Shown one piece after another: positions 51,748-60,138 of a DNA stretch of 64,000 nt; position 1 is the first letter of the stretch, and each line of letters opens with the position of its first letter. The position numbers were made by a program, and so were the translations under genes. Origin of the DNA: M3007 sp964630705 (lineage in GTDB: Bacteria > Bacteroidota > Bacteroidia > Chitinophagales > Saprospiraceae); NCBI GenBank assembly GCA_964630705.1, contig CAZVZH010000003.1:1-64000 (forward strand). The letters are read 5' to 3'. The notes below the pieces were generated by a model, which saw only the letters and a program-made list of their open reading frames with translations, made no database searches and had not been told where the DNA came from.

Positions 51748-51854
51748 AAAGTGGTATGCTGCGAATAGGCTATCCGCCGGTTACAGGTGGGGATGGATAA
51801 ATGCAAAAGTAAGGCCTGGCCGCTAAATGCAGTTTTTTTTATCAACAAAGCCCT

Positions 51855-53318
51855 TCAACGCATCCGCCAGAAATACGGGATAAACAAAATCAGCAGGGTA
51901 AACAACTCCAGGCGCCCCAGTAGCATGAGCAACGACAACAACCATTTGCCGGCGGCCGGAATGGCGGCGAAATTGTCCATCGGCCCCACCTGCCCGATGC
52001 CCGGCCCCACGTTGCCCAAAGACGTGGCTACGGCCCCCACCGCCGTGAGCAAGGGCTGTTCGAAATCGGCCAGCAGGACGGTCATGGCCAGCGAACCGGC
52101 CACAAACGAAATGATATAAATGAGCAAAAAAACCAGGATGTGGGTCAGGATGCGCGGCGCCACCAACTGCCGGTCTATTTTGATGCGAATCAGCGCCTTG
52201 GGGTGCAGCAGGCGCTTGAACTCGAGGAAGGAGTTTTTCATAAACACCAGGTGCCGGATAATTTTGATCCCGCCGCTGGTAGAACCCGCGCAGGCCCCCA
52301 AGAACAGCAACATAAAAAACAGCAGGGTAATCGCCGGCGCCCAGGCCGTGTAATCGGCCGACACAAAGCCCGTAGTCGTGATGATCGACACCACCTGAAA
52401 CAGCGCGTCGCGAAACGATTTTTCCAACGTCAAACCGCTCACCTGGTACACCGTGGCGGCTACGATCAGGGTGAAAATCAGGACCAAGGCCACATACGTC
52501 TTAAATTCGTCGCTGCTCCACACCTTGCCGAACCGCCGCGTCAGGCCGTAGTAAATTACGGTGTAGTTGATGCCGGCCATGAACATAAAAAACACGATTA
52601 CATATTGAATGAACGGACTGGCGTAGTGCGCCACGCTGGCATTTTTAGTGGAAAAACCGCCCGTGGCCATGGTGGTGAGGCTGTGGTTGATGGCGTCAAA
52701 AAAATCCATGCCGCCAACCATCAACAAGAGCATTTGTGCCAACGTCAGGCCGGTGTAAATCAGCCAAAAACGCTTGGCGGTCTCTTTGATCCGGGGGTGA
52801 ATTTTATCGGAAGTAGGCCCGGGCGCTTCGGCTACAAACAATTCCACGCCGCCAATACCCAGCAGCGGGAAAATGGCCACCGTGAGCACGATGATGCCCA
52901 TGCCGCCGATCCACTGGGTCATGCTGCGCCAAAAAAGTATGCCTTTGGGCGCCGCCTCGATGTCGCGCAACACGGAAGCGCCGGTGGTGGTGAGGCCCGA
53001 CACGCTTTCGAAAAAGGCATTGGTCAGGTCGGGAAAAACGCCGCTGAACAGGTAGGGCAGGGTGCTGAAAAACGACACGGCCAGCCAGCCCAGGGTGACG
53101 ATCAGGTAGCCCTCGCGTTTGCCGATGTGCCGCCTGGCGCCGGCATTGGTCCAGTACAACAAAATGCCGGCAGCCACGGTCATCAGGGCCGAGCGAAAAA
53201 TCGGCTCTGCATCGCTGCCGCCGTAATACCAGGAAAAAGGAAGGGCAGTGAGCATAAACCCGCCGATCACGAGGAGCAAAATGCCCACTACATTGGCTAC
53301 AACACCGAAATTGATCAT
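51855..53318 (-). CDS. trkH: TrkH potassium uptake channel subunit
   Basis: 487 residues with about ten helices and four pore-loop segments typical of TrkH, for example LTTTGASVLRD and TMATGGFSTKN as selectivity-filter-like loops. It forms the membrane channel for K+ uptake with the cytosolic TrkA subunit. Its start codon overlaps the stop of trkA (TAATG), so translation is coupled. Confidence 0.95.
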   Translation of the reverse strand: MINFGVVANVVGILLLVIGGFMLTALPFSWYYGGSDAEPIFRSALMTVAAGILLYWTNAGARRHIGKREGYLIVTLGWLAVSFFSTLPYLFSGVFPDLTNAFFESVSGLTTTGASVLRDIEAAPKGILFWRSMTQWIGGMGIIVLTVAIFPLLGIGGVELFVAEAPGPTSDKIHPRIKETAKRFWLIYTGLTLAQMLLLMVGGMDFFDAINHSLTTMATGGFSTKNASVAHYASPFIQYVIVFFMFMAGINYTVIYYGLTRRFGKVWSSDEFKTYVALVLIFTLIVAATVYQVSGLTLEKSFRDALFQVVSIITTTGFVSADYTAWAPAITLLFFMLLFLGACAGSTSGGIKIIRHLVFMKNSFLEFKRLLHPKALIRIKIDRQLVAPRILTHILVFLLIYIISFVAGSLAMTVLLADFEQPLLTAVGAVATSLGNVGPGIGQVGPMDNFAAIPAAGKWLLSLLMLLGRLELFTLLILFIPYFWRMR

Positions 53319-54658
53319 TACTTAAAAATTTCTTCCACCTTGTGAATAGCCTCCGGAAGGGCCAGAACGATCACTTTGTCGTCCATTTCGAGTTGAAAAT
53401 CGCCGTCGGGGATAAACCCCTGCTCGCCCCGGATCACACCGGCAATCACGGCTTGTTTGGGCAGGTGCAAATCGCGGATGGGATAGCGCAGCAGGCGGTT
53501 GCGCTTTTCTACTGAAAACTCGATCAGCTCGGCGTCTACCCCGTGCAGGCTGCCGACGGCTTCTACTTTTCCTTTGCGCACGAAACGGAAAATGTTGTTG
53601 GCGGCAATGAGTTTTTTGTTGATTAATGTGTCTACCCCGATGTTTTGCGAAATGTGCGTGTAGTTCACATCTTCTACCAGGGCAATGGTTTTATACACGC
53701 CGGATTCTTCGGCGATCAGGCTGGTGATGATGTTGGTTTCGGAGTTGGGCGTCAGGGCAATGAAAGCATCGACTTCCTCCAGGCGTTCTTCCCGCAGCAC
53801 GTCGATGTTGCTGGGGTCGCCGATAACTACCAGGGTGTTGTTCAGCGCCTCGACGAAAAGTTTGCCCTGTTCTTTGTCGTCGAGCAAAACGGTGAGCTGG
53901 TACCGGTCTTCGATGAGCTCGGCCGTTCGCAGGGCGATGGGGGTGCCGCCGATGATCATCACTTTTTTAATGGCCCGTTGCTGGCGTCCGGCGAGTTGCA
54001 TGGCCTCGTCGATAAATTTGCTTTTGACAGCCAGGTATAAAAAGTCGCCTTTGCGCAGGGTGGTGTCGCCGCGCGGAATGATGGTGGCGTGGCCCCGCAT
54101 GATGGCGATGGCGCGAAAATTCAGGTCGGGGTGCAGGCGGTCGATGTCGTCCATCGACTTGTTGATCAGGGGGCAATCGACATGCGTTTTAAACCCGACC
54201 ACCGAAATTTTACCTTTTTCAAATTCAAACACATCGGTGAAGCTGCCCCGGCGCAGCAAGCGTTCGATTTCCTGAGCCGCCAGTATTTGCGGCGAGATCA
54301 GGGTGTCGATGCCCAGTTTTTGAAATATTTCTTTCTGCGAAGGTTCCAGGTATTCCGGGTTGCTCACCCGGGCGATGGTTTTTTTTGCCCCCATTTGCTT
54401 GGCCAAAATAGCGACCAGCAAATTGGTTTTTTCGGAAGTGGTGACGGCCAGGAGCAGTTTGGTTTTGGCCACATTGGCCTGCATCAACACATCGGTAGAA
54501 GCGGCGTCGCCCCGGATGGTGAGTACGTCGAGGTGGGTGGCAGCGTGGTGGAGCGCCTCTTCGTTGGTGTCGATCAGCACAATTTCCTGATCTTCCCGGA
54601 CCAGGAGCTCCGCCAGGTGAAAACCCACAGCGCCGGCGCCGGCGATAATAATTTTCAT
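53318..54658 (-). CDS. trkA: TrkA potassium transport regulatory subunit
   Basis: 446 residues with two Rossmann RCK-N domains, IIIAGAGAVGFHLAELL at the start and VMIIGGTPIALRTAELIED in the middle, each followed by an RCK-C domain. It binds NAD(H) and adenine nucleotides and gates TrkH. It ends one base into the trkH start and begins 13 bp after truA on the same strand. Confidence 0.96.
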   Translation of the reverse strand: MKIIIAGAGAVGFHLAELLVREDQEIVLIDTNEEALHHAATHLDVLTIRGDAASTDVLMQANVAKTKLLLAVTTSEKTNLLVAILAKQMGAKKTIARVSNPEYLEPSQKEIFQKLGIDTLISPQILAAQEIERLLRRGSFTDVFEFEKGKISVVGFKTHVDCPLINKSMDDIDRLHPDLNFRAIAIMRGHATIIPRGDTTLRKGDFLYLAVKSKFIDEAMQLAGRQQRAIKKVMIIGGTPIALRTAELIEDRYQLTVLLDDKEQGKLFVEALNNTLVVIGDPSNIDVLREERLEEVDAFIALTPNSETNIITSLIAEESGVYKTIALVEDVNYTHISQNIGVDTLINKKLIAANNIFRFVRKGKVEAVGSLHGVDAELIEFSVEKRNRLLRYPIRDLHLPKQAVIAGVIRGEQGFIPDGDFQLEMDDKVIVLALPEAIHKVEEIFK

Positions 54659-54671
54659 AACAACACGGTGA

Positions 54672-55436
54672 TTAATGTATTGGCTTTGAAGTTGTTTCCC
54701 AGTCGTAGGGATATTTCACTTCGGTCAGCGCCAGGCCTTCCGGCGGGGCGCTCCAGTTTTTTTTCAAGGTCGTTTGTTCGTCCAGCGCCCGGCGGATATC
54801 GTCGAGGGCCAGCTGCCCGCGTGCGACCTGTATGCTGGCGCCAACGATAAGCCGTACCATGCCCCGCAAAAACCGGTTGGCGGAAATATGAAAAAGCAAC
54901 TGATCGGCGGCCGGCTCCCAGCGGGCCTGCAGGCCGGTGCAGCGGTAGTGCTCGACACCGCTGTGCGATTTGCAAAAAGGGAAAAAGTGTTCGTACTGCT
55001 GCAACAAACCGGCTACTTCGCTCAACTGTTGTGCATCCAACTGGCTCTGATGTGGGTAAAACCAAGCCGTTTCGGTTAAAAACGGGTCTTTCCGGAAGGT
55101 AATACAATAGGTGTAGCTGCGCAAATTGGCATCGAAACGCGCGTGGGCTTCCGGATGCACCGGATAAATGCCGTACACGGCGAGGTCGGCGGGCAGAAGG
55201 CTGTTGAGTCCGTTGAGAAAACGCGCCGGTATTCGGCCCTGCACGTCGAGGTGTGCCACGAAACGCCGGGCGTGCACCCCGGCGTCGGTGCGGCCGCAGC
55301 CGGTCAGTTCTACCGGCTGGCGAAGGATGGTGGCCAGGGCTGTTTCGAGCACTTCCTGCACGCTCAGGGCATTTTTTTGCCGCTGCCAGCCGGCATAGCG
55401 GGTACCCTTGTAAGCGAGTAAGAGAAAGTAGCGCAT
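54672..55436 (-). CDS. truA: tRNA pseudouridine synthase A
   Basis: 254 residues from ATG 55436; a TTG three codons upstream is less likely. The catalytic Asp51 is in GCGRTDAGVHA and the RFLRGMVRLIVG motif is near residue 190. It converts uridines 38-40 of tRNA anticodon stems to pseudouridine. It starts 36 bp after the phosphatase gene end and precedes trkA. Confidence 0.96.
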   Translation of the reverse strand: MRYFLLLAYKGTRYAGWQRQKNALSVQEVLETALATILRQPVELTGCGRTDAGVHARRFVAHLDVQGRIPARFLNGLNSLLPADLAVYGIYPVHPEAHARFDANLRSYTYCITFRKDPFLTETAWFYPHQSQLDAQQLSEVAGLLQQYEHFFPFCKSHSGVEHYRCTGLQARWEPAADQLLFHISANRFLRGMVRLIVGASIQVARGQLALDDIRRALDEQTTLKKNWSAPPEGLALTEVKYPYDWETTSKPIH

Positions 55437-55472
55437 GTTGTTCAAGCCAAGTAGAGGATTTGGGGCGTCCGC

Positions 55473-55919
55473 TCAGGGTTCGAGCAGACGGTCGCAGGCA
55501 GCGTCGAGCATCCGAAATACGGCCTCGAAACCATCGTCGTCGTAATACGGGTCGGGCACGCTGCGCTGCTCCTGAGGGTGGGAAAGATCGAGAATAAGTT
55601 GCACCTTTTGCCGGTGCCCCTCGTGTTGGGCCAGGCGCAGCACGTCGCGGTGGTTTTGGGTGTCCATCACGAAAATTCGGTCGAAACGGTCGAAATCGCC
55701 TGCCTGAAACTGCCGGGCGCGCTGGTCGGTGAGGTCGATGCCGTATTTCCGGGCCACAGCGATGGAGCGGTGGTCGGGCAATTCGCCCACGTGCCAGTTG
55801 CCGGTGCCGGCGCTGTCGACCATCCAGTCCAGCCCTTTTTGGCGGACTTTGTGTTTCAAAATTCCTTCTGCCAGCGGGCTCCGGCATATGTTGCCCAGGC
55901 AAACCATTAGAATATGCAT
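55473..55919 (-). CDS. Low-molecular-weight protein tyrosine phosphatase
   Basis: 148 residues from ATG 55919 (MHILMVCLGNICRSP), giving the catalytic Cys7 and Arg13 of the CX5R motif and the late Asp in VPDPYYDD. The open frame runs 41 codons further upstream, but that part is only translation of the AATGTGGTC repeat (HIDHIDHI) and is not protein. It dephosphorylates phosphotyrosine or phosphoarginine, often in exopolysaccharide or stress control. Confidence 0.95.
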   Translation of the reverse strand: MHILMVCLGNICRSPLAEGILKHKVRQKGLDWMVDSAGTGNWHVGELPDHRSIAVARKYGIDLTDQRARQFQAGDFDRFDRIFVMDTQNHRDVLRLAQHEGHRQKVQLILDLSHPQEQRSVPDPYYDDDGFEAVFRMLDAACDRLLEP

Positions 55920-55925
55920 GATTTT

Positions 55926-56046
55926 AATGTGGTCAATGTGGTCAATATGGGGGAATGTGGTCAATGTAGCCAATGGTATCTGTGTGGGTGAACCAATTAG
56001 CCACATTGACCACATTACCCCACATTGACCACATTCCCCCACATTT
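55926..56046. repeat. AATGTGGTC word inverted repeat
   Basis: Left half 55926-55975 is a series of AATGTGGTC-like words. Right half 55995-56046 carries the same words in reverse complement (GACCACATT, CCCCACATT). It lies between the phosphatase start and the DUF3078 stop, both minus strand, and overlaps the DUF3078 stop codon. Confidence 0.92.
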
Positions 56047-57034
56047 AAAATATCTTACTGTATTTAAGCATAAACGCCCCGGTCAGTTGGGCGGCAGGCG
56101 CCTGGCGGTCGCCGTCGTCGCCGTAAATGCCGTTGTCGTTGGCATCGAGGTTCATTTTGACGTCCTGGTCGTAGAACAATTCGCCGAGCAGGTCAAGCGA
56201 AAGGCCCTTGAACAGTTGGATGCTAAAGTTATTAGTGAACAGCACGTCGATGGCGCCGGGGTTTTCCAGGTAATTGGAAAACAGGCGCAGGGTCGTGTTG
56301 GTGGCAAAACGGCCGTCGAAGTATTTGTTTTCATACCGCCCGACCAGTTCGGAGCCCAGGCCGAGGAAATGGTTTTTGAAATCGGTGATCACGCCGTTGG
56401 CGTCGCGGGTGACGTCGTTGCCGTGAATATCGAGCAGGGCCAACGAATCGTCGGCCACGTAGATAAAGCGCAGGGCTACCGGCGAGTATTGCAGGGTCAG
56501 GTGGCTGGTGGGTTTGTAGGTGATGCCGGGCGAAAACTGAATGAGTGCAGGCGACAGAAAGTTGGACACCACGATGTCGGGTTTGCCGTCGAGCACCACG
56601 GGTTTCAGGTAGTTGCTTCGGTACGTTTTCAGCAGTTGGGTTTGAGCCAGCAGGTCGGCCGAAACGAACCACTTGTCGCTGCCAATTTTATAGCCATAAG
56701 TGGAAGCCAGGCGCAGCACGTCGAGGTTTTTTTGAAAACCTGCGGGCTGGCTGAGCGAGGTGCGGCCGAGCTTTTGAGTGCTGAGTTGCAGGGTGAACTG
56801 GTTGTTCCAGAAGGAGTTGGCGCCTGTGCGGTTGGCCGATAGCGTACCGAGGCCACCGATGCCGAATCGGCCGGTACCGCCGCCGACGCGCGGGTTGATG
56901 ATGCCCAGGCCGCCCAGGTCGAGGCCAATGCCGCCGGTGAACGTCCAGGTGCTGTCGGGTGCAGGCGCATCTTGTGCGGTTGCGTCGGGGAGGGCGAGAA
57001 ATACAGTAAGCAGAATGAGTAAAAAGGAGCGCAT
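56045..57034 (-). CDS. DUF3078 family protein (outer-membrane barrel type)
   Basis: 329 residues with a signal peptide (about 1-20). Regions such as FWNNQFTLQLSTQKLGRTS and NLDVLRLASTYGYKIGSDKWF match DUF3078, a Bacteroidota family of probable barrel proteins. Glycine-rich repeats near 34-65 and an acidic loop NLDANDNGIYGDDGD (possible calcium site) are notable. Role unknown. Confidence 0.88.
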   Translation of the reverse strand: MRSFLLILLTVFLALPDATAQDAPAPDSTWTFTGGIGLDLGGLGIINPRVGGGTGRFGIGGLGTLSANRTGANSFWNNQFTLQLSTQKLGRTSLSQPAGFQKNLDVLRLASTYGYKIGSDKWFVSADLLAQTQLLKTYRSNYLKPVVLDGKPDIVVSNFLSPALIQFSPGITYKPTSHLTLQYSPVALRFIYVADDSLALLDIHGNDVTRDANGVITDFKNHFLGLGSELVGRYENKYFDGRFATNTTLRLFSNYLENPGAIDVLFTNNFSIQLFKGLSLDLLGELFYDQDVKMNLDANDNGIYGDDGDRQAPAAQLTGAFMLKYSKIF

Positions 57035-57076
57035 ACGATAGAATAGGTTTTTAATAAAATATTGATTCGTAATTGT

Positions 57077-57934
57077 CTAAACTTTGGGCGGGAGCAGGTG
57101 CTCATCCTGCCCTTCCGGGTAAAATACCTCTACGTTTTCAGTAGTCATTTTGTTGAGGGGTACGATAATAGCCCGCTCCGGAGTTTGCAAAATCAGGGAG
57201 GTAGAGTCAATCATGACCACCTTGCCCCTGGCGCCGCCGATGCTGATTTCATCGCCGATGCGCACCTTATTTCGGTTGTAATGCCCGGCGAGGTAGTTCG
57301 CCACCAGATCGCGGGAGGCCAGGCCGTAGCCTACGGCAAATGCCAGGGCAAGCGCGCCGATCACCACGGTGAGGTTGGAGGCGATAAAGCCCGTGCTGAT
57401 TTTAGCCTGCGACAACGCGCTGACGGCGATGGTGATAAACAAAAAATAAAATACGGCCGATGCAATCATTTTGGCCGAAGGAATGCCCAGGCTCTGGCAA
57501 GTGGTGAGCACCAGCCCCCGCACCATATCGGCCAAAAACAAACCCAGCAAAAACAGCACGAACGCCGAAAACAACGCCGGCAAGTAGTCGATCACGTCGC
57601 GCACCATGTCGGTAATCGCCGGTATGCCCAGCATGTCGGTAGCAAAAATGATAAAGCCCAGCATGAGCACATAGTAGATCATTTGAGCCACCACACCGGA
57701 AATCTGAATTTTCATGCCGGTGCGCTGCACCAGGTCAATTTCGTTGAGGCGCTCGGCCAGCCGGTCCACCTGCAGGCTGGCCAACACCCGCCGCACTACC
57801 TTGCGCACCGCACCGGCAACGATGCGGCCGATGAGCAGGATGAGCAGAGCAAAAAGCAGCTTGGGCGCCGCTTCTGAAAAGCGGGCCACCAACTCTGTGA
57901 AGATGCCGTCTTTTAATTTTTCAAGAAAATCCAT
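57077..57934 (-). CDS. Small-conductance mechanosensitive channel (MscS family)
   Basis: 285 residues. Several helices (about 20-190) are followed by the MscS pore and beta-domain, with GLASRDLVANYLAGHY, IGDEISIGGARGKVVMIDS and LQTPERAIIVPLNKM. The N-terminal part is longer than in the minimal MscS and has extra helices. It opens under membrane tension to release solutes. The repeat array of TTTATAAACC lies upstream. Confidence 0.93.
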   Translation of the reverse strand: MDFLEKLKDGIFTELVARFSEAAPKLLFALLILLIGRIVAGAVRKVVRRVLASLQVDRLAERLNEIDLVQRTGMKIQISGVVAQMIYYVLMLGFIIFATDMLGIPAITDMVRDVIDYLPALFSAFVLFLLGLFLADMVRGLVLTTCQSLGIPSAKMIASAVFYFLFITIAVSALSQAKISTGFIASNLTVVIGALALAFAVGYGLASRDLVANYLAGHYNRNKVRIGDEISIGGARGKVVMIDSTSLILQTPERAIIVPLNKMTTENVEVFYPEGQDEHLLPPKV

Positions 57935-57970
57935 GGAAGAAAGATTGTTTGCAAACGGGATTAAATTGCT

Positions 57971-58260
57971 GGTTGATGAGGTTTATAAAAGTTGATTGGG
58001 TTTATATTTTGTTTATCAACTCAATAAACTGCATCAACCTTTATAAACCTTTATAAACCTTTATAAACCTTTATAAACCTTTATAAACCTNNNNNNNNNN
58101 NNNNNNNNNNNNNNNNNNNNNNNNNNNNNNNNNNNNNNNNNNNNNNNNNNNNNNNNNNNNNNNNNNNNNNNNNNNNNNNNNNNNNNNNNNAAACCTTTAT
58201 AAACCTTTATAAACCTTTATAAACCTTTATAAACCTTTATAAACCTTTATAAACCCTTAT
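57971..58260. repeat. TTTATAAACC tandem array with inverted head and a gap
   Basis: The 330-bp space between MscS and the 88-residue gene holds only repeats. GGTTGATG (57971-57978) matches CATCAACC (58032-58039) as an inverted pair. Then at least five 10-bp TTTATAAACC units precede the 100-N gap and about seven follow it. Units 57980-57990 point the other way (GGTTTATAAA). True copy number is unknown. Confidence 0.93.
58091..58190. other. Scaffold gap (100 N)
   Basis: 100 undetermined bases inside the TTTATAAACC tandem array, which assemblers cannot span with short reads. Confidence 0.99.
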
Positions 58261-58264
58261 CCCT

Positions 58265-58531
58265 TCAGGGCCTACCCGGCGGTTGCCGCCAATCGGGCCA
58301 CTCATCGGGGGCAGGCCGCCGCCCGGGGATAGGGTCGGTTTCGGGGCCGCCGCTGGAGCCGCCGATCATCTGCACGACAGCTTGCAGCGCATTGGGCATG
58401 TACACTTCCACTACCCGCCCAAATACGGCGAAATTGGTGGTTTGGCTGGATACCCGCCGCTCCAGCCCGGGGGGCAGCCCGGCAGCGTACGCCCGTTCCA
58501 GGTCTTTAAAACTGTTCTTTTCGGTTGCCAT
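58265..58531 (-). CDS. Small protein downstream of ECF sigma gene
   Basis: 88 residues, starting 51 bp after the sigma factor stop. The helical N-terminus (FKDLERAYAAGLPPGLERRV) is followed by a VYMPNALQAVVQMIGG segment that is mildly hydrophobic, and a Pro-rich tail (PIPGRRPAPDEWPDW). It has no typical anti-sigma ZAS motif and no clear transmembrane helix. I do not recognise it. Position suggests a role linked to the sigma factor. Confidence 0.65.
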   Translation of the reverse strand: MATEKNSFKDLERAYAAGLPPGLERRVSSQTTNFAVFGRVVEVYMPNALQAVVQMIGGSSGGPETDPIPGRRPAPDEWPDWRQPPGRP

Positions 58532-58582
58532 TTCAGCACATGTAAATGAATAAATCGGTTTGGCGGTTGTTGGGGCGTGGAT

Positions 58583-59173
58583 TCAAGAAAGGAGCGGGTC
58601 GGCGGCAAAGCGTTCATCGTACAACTGCTTGGCCCGGTGTTTCGCCCGCATGATTTGCATTTTGATGGCACTTTCGGTTTTTTGAAAAAATTCAGCCATG
58701 TCGCGAATCGACATCTCGTCCATGTACTTCATCAGCAATACGATACGGTCGCCTTCCTGCAAATCGGCCAGCACTTGCTCCAAACGGTCGTGTTTCATTT
58801 CCAGCAACACGCTGTCGGGCACTTCGGGCACCGGTTCGTCACCCAGGCGACCGACATCGTCGGACAGCAATTCCGGTATTTTTTTCCGCTTGCGAATCAC
58901 GTCGATACAAAAATTGTACGTGATCGAATAGAGCCAGGTTGAAAATGAAGATTGTTCGTTGAAGCGCGATAGGTTCAGGAATACCTTAATGAAAATATCC
59001 TGCACGGCATCATGGGCCGTTGCTTCGTCGCCGAGCATGGAAATACATTTGGCAAACACCTTTCCCGCATACCGTCGGTATAAGGCGGTAAAGTATTCCG
59101 GATTCTGCTCCTCCAGATAGCGCGCGATCAACTCGCTGTCCGAAATCTTCGGCGATGTCTGAACCTCAGTCAA
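58583..59173 (-). CDS. ECF-type RNA polymerase sigma factor
   Basis: 196 residues. Region 2 is seen as AHDAVQDIFIKVFLNL and SSFSTWLYSITYNFCIDVIRKRKK; region 4 as LADLQEGDRIVLLMKYMDEMSIRDMAEFFQKTESAIKMQIMRAK. It directs RNA polymerase to a specific promoter set, usually envelope stress or nutrient uptake. The next gene is a small unknown protein rather than a recognisable anti-sigma factor. Confidence 0.95.
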   Translation of the reverse strand: MTEVQTSPKISDSELIARYLEEQNPEYFTALYRRYAGKVFAKCISMLGDEATAHDAVQDIFIKVFLNLSRFNEQSSFSTWLYSITYNFCIDVIRKRKKIPELLSDDVGRLGDEPVPEVPDSVLLEMKHDRLEQVLADLQEGDRIVLLMKYMDEMSIRDMAEFFQKTESAIKMQIMRAKHRAKQLYDERFAADPLLS

Positions 59174-59366
59174 AAGTCAGGCGGATGGTTAAGAAAATTA
59201 AGGTATGCACATAGGCTTCGCACCTGCAAAGAGACGAAAAACCAGCGATACCTACCGCCTTTTTCTTTCGGACCGTTAATGAGACGTTAAACTTTTTTTC
59301 AAGTCACCCGGGCCAAGTGTTAAAACTATCCGGGGGCTTTACTTTGCACTGACTTTAACATTTGCC

Positions 59367-59903
59367 ATGAAAAATTACCTGCTTTTCGCTGCTTTCGCCC
59401 TGCTTTCCGGCCCGGCTTTTTCCCAAACGATTTACTACACGCAGTCTAAGTACCCGGTCGATACGGTGTACCCCTACAACATTCCCCTGCTCGACATGGA
59501 CAGCACCAGGGAGTCGAACTCCAAAGAAGTGCTGCAGAATAAAAAACCCACCGTCATCGCCTTTTGGCTCACAACCTGTATGCCTTGTCACCGCGAACTG
59601 GCCACCTACTCGGCCAACTATGCCGACTGGCAAAAAAAGGCGAACTTCCGCTTGCTGGCGATTTCCATCGACTTCCCGCACCGCTTCCGCCAAATCGCGG
59701 AAATTGCCCGGGAAAAACAATTCCCCTTTGAAGTATACTGGGACCGCGACCGGCTCTTCCGCTCCGTCATGCCGCATGGCGGCCTTAATGGGCTGCCGCA
59801 GGTGTTTATTTTTGACAAGGAAGGACGGCTCGCCTACCACCACAAGGGTTTTCGCCCCGGCGATGAACAGGAGGTGTTCGCTAAGATTTTGGAATTGCAG
59901 TAA
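59367..59903 (+). CDS. TlpA-like periplasmic thioredoxin
   Basis: 178 residues with a signal peptide (1-19). A CMPC active site at 71-74 within FWLTTCMPCHREL and the cis-proline region LNGLPQVFIFDKEGRLAY define a TlpA/ResA-type thioredoxin fold. It likely reduces disulfides of exported proteins or apocytochromes. It is divergent from the sigma factor gene. A TTACTTTG near-match to the -7 box lies about 30 bp before the ATG. Confidence 0.92.
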   Translation: MKNYLLFAAFALLSGPAFSQTIYYTQSKYPVDTVYPYNIPLLDMDSTRESNSKEVLQNKKPTVIAFWLTTCMPCHRELATYSANYADWQKKANFRLLAISIDFPHRFRQIAEIAREKQFPFEVYWDRDRLFRSVMPHGGLNGLPQVFIFDKEGRLAYHHKGFRPGDEQEVFAKILELQ

Positions 59904-59961
59904 GGATGAGTAACCACGTCGGACACTGATCGAATTTAATTTGCTCTGCTTCGCGTGCCGG

Positions 59962-60061
59962 NNNNNNNNNNNNNNNNNNNNNNNNNNNNNNNNNNNNNNN
60001 NNNNNNNNNNNNNNNNNNNNNNNNNNNNNNNNNNNNNNNNNNNNNNNNNNNNNNNNNNNNN
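59962..60061. other. Scaffold gap (100 N)
   Basis: 100 undetermined bases next to an array of GCAGCCCCGAC words. Confidence 0.99.
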
Positions 60062-60137
60062 GCAGCCCCGACTGTTTGTCGGCGCGTGCCGGAGCAGCCC
60101 CGACGCCCGCCGGAGCAGCCCCGACTGACAGTCGGGG
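60062..60137. repeat. AGCAGCCCCGAC word array with GACTGACAGTC palindrome
   Basis: Three GCAGCCCCGAC units in direct order, with GCCGGA spacers, end in a perfect palindrome CCCCGACTG-A-CAGTCGGGG at 60119-60137. It abuts the metF stop codon. The left flank of the gap also ends in GTGCCGG, one of the array words. Confidence 0.9.
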
Positions 60138-60138
60138 G

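Noticed and set aside
49399..51768. Plus-strand open frame of 789 residues opposite ftsK
   Set aside because: FtsK on the minus strand has all motor motifs; the opposite frame is Val/Gly/Phe/His-rich with no domain.
57971..58260. Possible CRISPR array
   Set aside because: Units are 10 bp with no unique spacers, so it is a plain tandem repeat. No cas genes are in the window.
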